Shown here piece by piece: positions 34,202 through 46,200 of a DNA stretch of 64,000 nt (the first letter of the stretch is position 1; the number at the start of each line of letters is the position of its first letter). The DNA comes from Symbiodinium kawagutii (Eukaryota > Sar > Dinophyceae > Suessiales > Symbiodiniaceae), in NCBI GenBank assembly GCA_009767595.1, contig VSDK01023723.1, positions 129,675 through 193,674 of the forward strand, written 5' to 3'. The notes beneath the pieces are model-generated. The model was not told the origin of the DNA and made no database searches. It saw nothing but the letters and a program-made list of their open reading frames with translations. The translations under genes were made by a program, and so were the position numbers.

Positions 34202-37200
34202 GAAAGTAGCACCTTCTACGACGTGCACAATCCTGCCACTGGTGTCTTGGAAGCAAAGCCGCATCGGAGCTTCACCAGACCTTCGATCCAGCATCACCTG
34301 GCTGGTAGTTTCTATAGTGCCATAGTTGCCTAGATTTAGTTAGTGTCAACATACCATAGTTGGCTCAATTTAGTTAGTATCAACATTCCAACTGCTTTAC
34401 AATGTTTTACAATTATATGATTTCATATTACATATTGCACTATAGATCACCATGTCACACTATTTCAGTGTATCGTATTACCATCTTACACCATGGTAGA
34501 CCATTTTGTACCATCCCATACTGTACACCATACCACATGGTTGTTTCTTAAAAATTAGGGGGCCCAAATCATCCAATATCAATCATCTTACGAATAAACC
34601 AACCATTTTTGGGGTAGCACCACTTTAAGAAACCACCAGATTCTATCGTAAGATCATCATCAACTCCCATCCCCCATGACTTCATCTGAGAAATCTGCTG
34701 CACGAGGCGAGTTGATTGCCCGGACGCCGCAGTGTACGGCAACAGAGTGACCTGGCGCAGCGCCCTGATGTTGGCAGCGACCATGGTGGTAGTGGTGTAT
34801 GTGGAGGCCCAAAATTGGTCCATTTCCACTGTCACTGTCATGGATATGAAATGAACCATGGGGTCAAAAAATGAACCAAACAATGGGATCAAAAAATGAA
34901 CCAATTGTTTTTTCAATGTCACTGGTGGATTTTGACCCTGTTTCCTCGGAGGTATGAGTTCTCTCTGCTTGGGAGTTCGTGGAATCACTGCGTTTGTGTA
35001 TGTAATGTGTGGGCGTCCAGTCGTTAGAGCAAGTCTCTGAGAGAGGTTTCTGGCAGCAGAAGCCATGCCATGACGTGGCAGTCCAGAGGGATGCACTGTG
35101 CTTGGCAGTCAAGGCATTGCATCACCCAGGTGTCAGCAGATTCAGACCACGAGTCACAATGGGTCACTGTTGAGACTGTCAATGACTCGACCTGATGAAA
35201 CCAGACATTGAACGGCCAGAAATGGATGAAAATGACTGCATGGTTGAGCTACAACATACTACATCGAGGGACTGACCCATAGGAGATTGTGGATCATTCA
35301 GTGCAAACCTTCGATCGCTTGTTTCTCTGAAGGTTGAATTAGTTGGGATGATGGGAATCTGTTGCTCAGTCACAGGAGGATACGACTACGCGCCATCAAG
35401 CAGCTGTGCGCTTAGAGTTGCATTACATGTTGTTGTACTTACAATGTCATTTACATCTTAGAATAGGCATAGTATATTATATTCATACCTTAATTTACGT
35501 ACTTTTTATATAGAATAGTAATCCCATTCTTGTTCCTGACATCCCCCTGTTACCCCTGTTGTTGGTCATCCCCATTTTGTGCCATGCCACCTACACACCC
35601 AGGTTGTCTTCGGCGGCCGAAAGCTGTGCGGAGGCCTTCAAGAGCTGGAGAACGACGCCAGTGTCCACGAGGGCCCGAGTCATGTGAATTGGCCAGCACT
35701 TATAATGGGTCAACCAATGGTTAGTTGTTATTGGTAGGGGAAAATAGTAGTGAAGCTGTTACAGTAATTGTAGGGGAAATCAATGGTGCATAGTTGTTAA
35801 TTAGTCTATAGTTGTTAATTATAGGGGAAATCAATGGTGAATACTCGAGGATCATCACCAATTTCTCAAGATTGGTGAATATCCCCTATAAGGGATTACT
35901 TCATGGTTTTATTAGGGGATAATCACCAACCCTAATGGTTAAAACAACTGCTAGTCATGGGTGTTTCTCAAGGTTAATGATTGAGCAATGGTTAGTGGTT
36001 ATAATGATAGGGGATGATAAGAAACAAGAGTAGGGGATATACCCTGTGGTTTCTCAAGCCATAAGGGACGCCCAAAGTTATGATTAGTTTATTGCTATAA
36101 ATGACGAATATACAGGTCTAATGATTTTGAAAAACAAGCACATAATGGGAGATACATATTAATTGTCCAGTAGATCCCCAACTATTTATGGTAATATCGG
36201 GGGTTGGCTCACACAAAAATGGATCTTTAGGTAGGTAGTACCAAATATATGAAATGTATTGAAATGTAGTAGTATTTTGAGTACTGCGACTTATGTATTT
36301 TACAAATATACACCACATGTATATAGATACTTTATATAGCTGCTTGGGGAAACCCATGAGTGCTGTATATAGATCTCTACCAGTCATTAATACACCAAGG
36401 GTCCAATAGAGGGCTCGGAAAGGCTGATCTAATCACGAGCAAAGGGTCAATCATGTGGCCATCAATTTTCAGGCGGAAATCTGAAATGAACAGCTGACAG
36501 CAGTTGCGCTTGGGCTTTGTGTGTTGGTGCACTCAGGCACAAGCTAGAGGGTGCAATCAGAGACAACACTGATGCCTTAGCAAAGGTCCTTACGCAGGAG
36601 ACTACCTCTGGTGGTGCTGCTGCGTTTTCTGAAACACAACCGGTGTGGCATCACGAAGAACAGAAGATTGCGAAGCTATGCAAAGCTAGGTTTTGTATAC
36701 AAGGAACATATATTTCTGCAAGGATTTAGTATTTGCTTAAATCTTTGAACTCTATCCTTTTTCTGCACAGCTGCATACATTACACATATGCCATGGAAGA
36801 ACTGGAAGGACATTTTTTTCTGCTCAGAAATCTGCACCTTTGGTCAGGAGCAAGGGAAGACCATCGCCGATGCAAAGGGAGACATCTTCCGGGGCTTGGA
36901 AGTAGTCCTTTGGCACACCACGGGCCGTGGCATTTTCTTCCCCTCAACCAGTGATGCAAAGATGGGATGAGACAATTGTAAGATTCACCCTCATGGTAAG
37001 ATATCATTCTTATATATTCTTGAAATTAGTTTGTTACTATCATTACTGTTGTTTAATATGAATATTATATTATGTATTTGTGTAATCCGTGTATGCATAT
37101 CAACATGTATCAATCAGATGTCAGTGGTGTTTTCGAAAGTGTTTCCGAAAGATGGCTGATTTAGTGTGATTCATCAACCGCTGATTTCTGCAACCGGGTG

Positions 37201-40200
37201 GTACGTTTCTTGCGCCCTTGGCTCTGGGTTTACTCAAATCAGTGGATCAACAAACAACCCAGAAGAATCAAATAGAAACCCCGTAAAAAGCTTAACAGCT
37301 TTAATATGGTCCTATTCTCGGCTGTTCTGGGGCATTCAGGGTTCTGACCCGGATAGGAAATGACAAGTTGTTTGGTGATTTGTCCAGATATGACCATGTT
37401 TGTTGCAGCCTAAATTGGCCCATGGCGCAGACGCTCTCCCGCAGTGACGCCAAGAACAAGATCCAGCGCGGTGCGTTTCATCGCACGGTTGTTCTGGAAG
37501 TTGTCACGCAGTACGGAGACTTGCTATGCTACGCGCAGCCAAAGTATCAAATCGACAAAGAAGTGGTGCTGGCCGCTGTTGCAAGTAGCAGCTGGGCAGT
37601 GAAATATGTTGCGCAAGAACTGCAGCAGGATGATAACTTTGCACTGGAAATGATCCGCGCCAACCCCATGGCCCTCAAGCTGCTTCCAGAGCGCTGTCGC
37701 CAGGACCCTGACTTGGTTCTGGCTGCCGTGAAAGGCGATGGGCGATGCCTTGCTTTGAGTCCGCTGTGCAGAAACGAGGACTTCGTCCGTGAAGCAGTGC
37801 TGCTTAGCCCAGAAGCTCTGGAATTTGCTCCTGAGACCCTGAAGGCCGAGTTTGACCTCGTCTTCTCGGCTGTCTCGGCCCATGGCCAGGCCTTGCGTTT
37901 CGCTGCTCCGGAGCTGCAGGATGATCGACAGGTGGCCTTGGCAGCAGTACAAAGTTGTGCTGGAGCCATGGCTTACATCAGTAGCGATCTCCAAAAGAAT
38001 CGGCATTTTCTGTTGGAAGTTCTTCGGCTCCAGGGATCTGCACTTGAGTGTGTGGAACCTGGATTTCAGGATGAGGAAATTGTTCTGGAAGCAGTTGCTT
38101 CAAACAGTGGAGCTTTGCGATTCTCGACTCTCCGGACTCACCGCAGCTTCGTCCTCATGGCAGTGGAAACAGCAGGCATGAGCCTGGAGCATGTCTCTGC
38201 AGAGCTTTTGGATGACAAAGAAGTTGTGCTTACTGCTGTGACGTCGAACGGTCTGGCCTTGCAATTTGCCAGTGAGAATTTGAAGGATGATGAGGAAGTT
38301 GTTTGGCGTGCTGTGAACCAGGACCCTTGTGCATTGTCCTTTTCGACCTTCCAAAGGAACAAAGATTTTCTTCTCCGCTGTGCGAAAAGCGGCCTTTTCT
38401 CTGCCTTAGACTTTGCCGACCGCGGTCTGATTGCAGACAAAGACTTTGGTCTCTCTTTGCTCTCCACCGACGTCGCTACGTTGCCTCACCTCAGCGAAGA
38501 GCTGCGCGAGGACCGCGAGATCCTTCTGCATGCTGCTGCGTTGAGCCTCTCGAATCCGAGCCAAGACGACCAAGACTTCCGCAACTCGGCCCTACGACTG
38601 CGGAGTGCCTTGGCCATGGTGAGACGACACCCCAACAGCAGGAACATCGTGCTGAGAGCGGTTGGGAGTCATCCTCTGTCCTTGTGGTATGCAGCGCCTG
38701 AACTTCAAGCTGACCCAACTTTTCAAGAACAGGCAGCCTGGCTCATTGCCAGCAAAGATCGATCAGGAGCAAATATGGTGTCTGTTGCGTAAGAAGCACA
38801 ACACGAGGGATAAATCTATCCGGCGAACCATCTTGCTCCAAAGGGCAGTTGTTTCACTTGTGATCAGCGTTTTAGTGCAGAAGAGCTGCCTAAAACAGGC
38901 AGTGGCTTTGAAAAACATGTGCTGGAGAAAGCCACATTCATCCAGCAGGGAGCATCAGTCAACTCTAAGTCTTGTCTATGTCACATCAGTCCGAAAAATC
39001 TAGCTGGTATGATAAGATGATAGAAGATGATCAGATCATAATCAATTGATCATACCTACAGGATTGATTGAAATTGATTGTTGCACCTAAAGCCATTCAC
39101 CATCCACCAGCCATGGACACCAGCCGGGGACGTCACTGCCCGTCCCGTCATAGCTCCACTGTGCGTCTCCCAGGTGGAGATGTCCTGCAACATCCCAGCG
39201 ATGATCCAAGGAGATCCTTGGTCCCTTCGTGCCAGGAAAGATAGGATAGCTAGCTGAATAGTTAAGTAACCAGTGAATGCTTGAATATGAATAGCTGAAT
39301 AGTTGGATTACTAGTGAATGGTTGCGTAACTCTTGGTAACAACCATGACTATACTTCAAATTGTTGGTGAATAGGGACCAAGAGGGTGGCTTCTGTTCGT
39401 TGAGGTGGTGGTATGGTAGATCATCGTTGCAAGAAGAGAAGTGCTGGTGCCTATCTGGGCAGGTCCTGGTATCGTTGACCTCGTTGGAGAGTCGCGAAGG
39501 GCAGAAGTTCGGGCTGTGCAGAAACGCTGGGTATCACTCACCCAGGTGTGATCCTTTCTGGAGCGAAAGTTAGTTGATTGGCTACTTGGAATTATACTAT
39601 TATACAAATTAATGATTAGTTTTGTTTTGTACAGTGTTTCTATATGTTTCTTGCGAGCCATGAAAATTCAGTCAGTTGCGTATAAAGAATACTGATCGGA
39701 TATGATGGTAGTGTTTCCTCATTGATTTAATACCTGCTAGAAATGCCTTTCAGATCTTTGCAGAGAGTGCAACTCAGAAGACCCCAGCCCACTAAGGAAA
39801 CTTTGCCAAACGTTGCCAATAGCGTTGACGTGCACAGCTACCGAATCCCACTGGGTGTTTGCGCTGGCATCGCTCCGTTCAACTTTCCTGCAACTGGCCA
39901 TGACTGCATGACTCGCTCGAAAGGAACAACCTATCTTATTTGTTTCAGCCATTGGGCCAGTCAATGTACAGCCAACAGGTGAATATCCGTATTTGGATCT
40001 GAAACGGAATTGTGCCAAGGTGATACATACTCGATCACCCCAACAAATACCAAACAAATTTATAGATGTACATATATAGTATTATATAGTAATATTATTT
40101 ATATATATATATATACAGGTCGATAATGATCATATACATCGACTGCAGAAAAAAATCGTACACATTCATGACATCAATTACAGCAAGTACAGTATACTTG

Positions 40201-43200
40201 ATGAGAGAGAGAGAGAGAAAGAGAGAGATGGGTAAATCTGTACATATACACAGCTTGTTGTCTTGGCGTTCCGCTTCGCTGTGGCTGGCATGGCCACGTT
40301 CCTTTCAAGGGGAGAAACGTAGTTGTATGGTCAGCGCAGTGAATCTGTTATGATGTGTCAATGACCTCCATTGGTCAACTGTTATTTTGGAAACTTGTAG
40401 TAAGCACAGGATAAGGTTAGAGGAATTCCTTGTGATCATGTACTTAGATAAATATACAAACAAAGAAGTACATACACATGAAATGCGTATACCATTTAAT
40501 TAACTTACATGATTTCAACAATGTATCAATACATAAAGGCATCACACGCAGACGCACATGTATACAAAAAAACTATATATGTATACGCATGATCTATAAG
40601 TACAGCATCCACTGAGGGAAGCTGGCCTCACCGATCCAGCCAATCCCAAGCCGCTGACAAGGCAATGATTCCACTGTGGATGTTCCCACCGGCAACGACT
40701 GCTGGAAATACCTTCCTCATGAAACCGTCAGAGAGGGTTCCACTTTCTGCTGGGAGCTTAGTTGGATCACAGCAGTTCTTTTGGGTGGTCATTGCAGGGG
40801 CTCTACTATCAGCTACTCGTTTGCTACTCGTCATTGGCATCATCCAAACAGTATGGCTCAAGGACTTGTTGGAGCTACAAACAAGACGATCCGTCCTAGT
40901 ATGAAAGAGCTATTGATCAGTTGAGCCATGCTCTTGCAGCAATCCTTCTGACTCAAGCAGCAATACACATCATCCGCAAAGGCTTTCAGCGTTTGCATAA
41001 CGCGGCAAGCTCAGCTGTGACCTCTCCTTGAGGCCATGATGCTGGCCGAAATGGCCAGTGACTGTGGGTTGCCGCCTGGAGTTCTGAATGTGGTGCACGG
41101 TGGTCATGACACCGTGAACTTTCTCTGCGATAACGAGACTCGTCGCGCCTTTTGACAGTTAACATTGCTTAAGGGATCTCAAGGCTGAATGATGGAAGAG
41201 ATATTTTGATGGATGATGAAGGGATCCCAAGGCTGAAATGATGATGGATGATGGTTAGTAGTCGCAGATGATTTGTCCATGGCTAACGACAGTGCTCTTG
41301 ATAGCGGACCCGACCGTTCGAAGGAACATGTGAGAGCTGTATCCTTCGTGGGTGGCAATGCTGCGGGCAAGCACATCTACGAACGCGCAGGACTGGGCCC
41401 GATGTGATAAGCTGATATAAGCTGGTCAATGAACTAACTGGGCTTCAATGAACTAACTGCTAACTTGGAACGAAGCATGGAAGCATGCCATATCATGCCA
41501 TACCATTGTCCGCCAGTCCAATCTTTACCTTCCCAAGAACGCGTACGTCCCTGTGTAGGCATATCACTTTTGACCACCCCGCCATGTAATTCTTTTCTGG
41601 GAACTACCTCCCGCATAGGCTTCGCGTAGAAGTAGCTGTGCAGTGTATAAGCTCCCCGCGGGTATCAGGGCCTTGCCTGGGCAGGACAGAACGGAAAGCG
41701 TGCGCAATGCAATCTGGGCGCCAAGAACCATGCCATCGCTTCTTGGAAGCGTTCGTCATTGCCATTCATATTATCCAACTATATATCTGTGTATGTACAT
41801 GTTACCATGCAACTCTTTGGAAAATTGTTGTACAAAATAAGCACCTCAATCCATCCAAATCCTCCATGAAGTTCCCCCCAACTCCATCAGTTTGGAATTT
41901 TTGGTGATGGCACAACTGCCAGCACCGGACCGCTTTTCGCGGGACCGCTGCCGCACCTGATAGGTCCTACCAGATGCAGATGCTGAGAGCGTAGTGAATC
42001 AGCTGGTGGGCGCATCCTGTGGCGCTGCAGGTGGGGGCCTCAGATCAACGGCAGAATCTGATGCAACTTACCAATAATTCATATATACATAGATAGCCAC
42101 CAGAAAATCAAAAGATGATATATCATAGATGAACTTTACAATGTTTTGATGCTTATCAGCTCTTGTTTTGTATAACCTGTATCAATCTAAATATAATCAT
42201 GTGCACATGATATGCATATAATACGCATATGATATGCAGGTGCAAGAGGATAGAACAGCCTATTGTTTCAATCAATTATGAATGTGTAGCCAGATTTAGA
42301 TTGATAGGACCGATAGAATGTCCGTATTCATTCATGCCTGACATATTGATATATGTATATGTAACTTGAAGTCGAAGACACAACATACTGTATACGATGA
42401 ACATTATATAATCGTTTCTACATATATATATATATATATATGAGTGACTGTATAGATATAGACATTTACCCTTCAACAAGTCGTGTGTGTTGCACAATTT
42501 TGAAGATGTATAAGACATTCATAGATATACCATGTAAAATGACCATGTAACATGACATGCCATCATGCATATGACATTATAAAGTCATGTGGTTTAGACA
42601 GTTCTGCCGAGGTCAGAGATGCATGGCGATTAGTGTGGCCGTCTTTGTCGGAGCCTCCAAAGAGTTGCTTGGTGCTGGGTCGGGGCGGCCAGTGATGGGG
42701 GTACCGTGGCTACAACCCGTGGAGTCCCGAAACTCGTGGTTCCAGATTATGAATGATCGGGAAGTATGTAGATAAAAAATGCTGTATTGAAAATAGTTAA
42801 TAGTCCAGACTCGCAATAGCCATGAATCAGACAAAAGAACATGATGGCTGTTGATGATCAAATAAATTCATTTTACCACGCAGGACATGATCCTCTTGGG
42901 GGGAATCCCACCTGTGACAGCGTGGCATGTACTTGTACTTGTACTTGCGGGAAGGGTCATATCACCGACAGGGTAGTATGCCTTGCATTTGTCAACACCA
43001 AGGGCAGTGTTAAATGACGAGTAGGCTACATGTACCCATCCAAAAATATATAAATATCTCCTCCGAATGTTTGATGTGCCCACTCAAAAATCACACTTTT
43101 CGTTTGGGGATCCAGGCTGATTGCAAAAAGTATCATGCTGAACCATGTCTTGAGACTCTGGGGTCATGAGACCTGTCAGCGGTTTGCTCTGATCACCGAT

Positions 43201-46200
43201 GGCTGCGGGCAAAGGAATCCAACGGGCTTAGCATGATGGAACATGTGCAAAGTGTTGCGAAGTAATACATGAAAAAGTGCGTGAAAGCCAACAAGCCAAA
43301 CATGAACGTGCTGAATCCTGATGGGTGCCAACCAACCAACCCACCCAACCAGCCAGCCAGTCAACCAACCAACCATGGACTCTGTACGAACTCAACCAAG
43401 GAGTTGATCATGGCTGGATATGGCTGGTTCACTGTCCAGGTGGATCCCGAAGATTGCAGAGGCTGCTGGCAAGTTGCGAGTGGGTCCTGGCGATGCCTCG
43501 GAGACCGATGTGGGGCCATTGATCTCCCAGCAGGCAGCTGGGGAGGGTTGGTGAGGTCCCCACATCCATGCGGTAGTACTATGGAAATCTGCAAGCTGAG
43601 CATTGCGTATATCATTGGGATATGAGTGAACGAAGACCTTGAAGACATGTTTAAAACATATTGTGTGTACATACACGACCGTAAACGACATTCACATCAA
43701 TCAATAGGTATGAAACAAAACACATGCTTTTGTTCTCTCATCATCAACAAACTGCATATACCAGTGGCACTCAACAACCAACACCTTATAGAAGTACATA
43801 AAGTATTTCTTTGGACGAAGAAACCCATGTTTCTCTCTTTCCAGTGCTATGTGTATGCAATTGTTTGCATCATATGTATACACAGTATGCACATTAGATG
43901 TATATTTAAACACATGACGAGAGAGAGAGAGACATACATAGACACGTCGATACATACGCCGATAGATGAATGGCTAGATCCTGAGAGCACGCATACCCAC
44001 CCACAAATACACACCATACACCTATAGTCACACATTGTGTTTATATATATATATATATGTTTACATTTAAATAGAAAAAAGACAATTGGGTACATATATG
44101 CATTAAAACAAAATATATACTATGCATGATATAGATATAGATACATATACACATAGTCATATATATAATCATGTTTTTACACAGGGCATCTGGCCACCCC
44201 CAAGGCCCAGCAGCGTGTCGAGCAACTGAGCCTCGGTCTTGGGGTGGGCAACAAGAAGGGCTGAAGGGTTTAACCTATTGTTGTGAATAAACCAATAGGG
44301 TTAACAACTTGTTAAACCAATAACAATAGGGTTATAACAATCAACCCTATTGTTATTGTTATAACCCAGTTGTTTTAACAAGTTGTTAAACAATAACAAT
44401 AGGGTTATAACCACTTGTTAAACCAATTATCCAATAGGGTTGATTGTTATATGGTTTTGTTTAATAGTGTTCAATAGTTGTAATATGTTTAACAATAGGG
44501 TTATAACAAAAAGGGGTGATGATCAGTTGTTATATGCTGATAATCAATCAGTTGATGATAAGCTGGATATCAGTGTTAAACCAGTTGTTATATATACTTT
44601 ACTGTTAAATGTCATTAAACCAGTTGTTCTACAACAGATGTTGTCTCAAAATAGGGGACTCGCCAATGGATGGTTTATTGCGATAAATCATTACTATTAT
44701 TTGATGAGTTGGGGGACTACCCCTATTTTGAGAAAGCATCATATACTGAACTGGATCATCATGGTTGATTCTAGTTTCTAGAGATGTCGTTACTACAAGT
44801 TAATCATGGTGGTTAACAAATCGCTAATCAATTAACAAGGTCAACAACAGTTCAACAATGGCGGTTAAGAAATGGTTAATTGATGAACAAAAGTTGACCA
44901 ATGGTAAAGAATGGTGGTCATAATGGCCAACAATGTTCTTGGTGCTAGTCTACCATTGCAACCATGGTAGGCAATCGTTGTGGTAAATAAATCTAATCGT
45001 TGTGGTGTCTAATCCTGATTATTGTTGAGAATGGTTGTGGTCAATCATGCGTGCCCTTGGTTTGCGACGGTCAATACTAGGCAAAGGGCGTGCAATGACT
45101 ATCAATTGGTGCCATAGGCAATATGTGACAGATAGCTAGATAGATATAGAGATAGGTGATAGGTAGATAGATAGATGTATCGATGTAGTAACTGACTAAC
45201 TGATTGGTCTATGACGTCTAGTGGCTGGTACCCTAAACATAGCCAAGTAATACAGCTGAGTTGCCAACCACCATGATATACCTGTGGGGGGGTGAATGGC
45301 TGCCAGCGTTAGATTTCCAGAGTGTAATCTTTAGCAGGCAACAACTATTGGCACAGAATCATATTCCCCTTGGCAATCCAACAATATACTGAGTTTATAT
45401 GTGTAGACATCAAGGATTTTTGAAATCTTTGAAAATCTTTGGCAAACTCACTATACTCAGCGGTGTATTTATGATACGTGCCCAATTAAAAAGACCTGCT
45501 GAAACCCCGAGATCAGCTCCCCATGCTGTGATTGATCCATCAGCTCCCCATGTAACAACCTAGATCAGCAATTATACATTGCTCAACAATCCTAGCCTTA
45601 CCAATTCCCCAAGATCAGCTGCCCCATGCTGTGCCCAGGATCGGGTCCGGCGTGGATGAGGGAGCCAGACTTCTGTTGGATGGTCGAAAGCCATCGGTCC
45701 CAGAGACTTGATCTTGATCTGGTAATCCCGTGGAAGTTGTTTTGATGAAAATTATAGGTCATTTATGGGTCATTCCTGGTAATTACCAAATTTTTTCGAT
45801 TAAAGACAAGTAATCACTTGAGATGTAGCTCAACAATTGGAATTTCTACCCAGGGTTTTACCATAAAAACTCTTCTCCATAGGTAATTGAGCTATTTCCA
45901 CGGTGGAATTTCCAAGCAACCAGGTTTACCAGAAGGCCGTGTTCATAGCCATAGGGTCCTAATGCGCCCAGGATTTTAATCAAATCAAAATTGACAACCC
46001 AGACATTCGGCAAAACCTTCACATGTCTTGGTATCTTGTCATTGCCGCAAGGCCGTCGTTGGGACACTAGCCCTGGGTGTTCCTCGATGCCTTGAAGCTG
46101 AGGATGGCAACCAGAATGGCTATTTTGTTGGCCCGACGATCTTCGCTGAAGTCAAGCGTGGGATGCAGATTTATGTTCCTCGGGCGACATTGGAAGCACT

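Noticed and set aside
37395..37424. Relict spliced leader immediately before the DUF4116 ATG
   Set aside because: About 14 of 21 matches with an insertion; such a match is expected by chance once gaps are allowed.
39470..39545. Plus-strand frame [19 protein letters not shown] as a dehydrogenase exon
   Set aside because: It falls in intron 6 and the protein is already continuous without it.
40850..40870. TATGGCTCAAG as a second spliced-leader relic
   Set aside because: Only the last nine bases fit; it lies inside intron 8 of the dehydrogenase gene with no ORF behind it.
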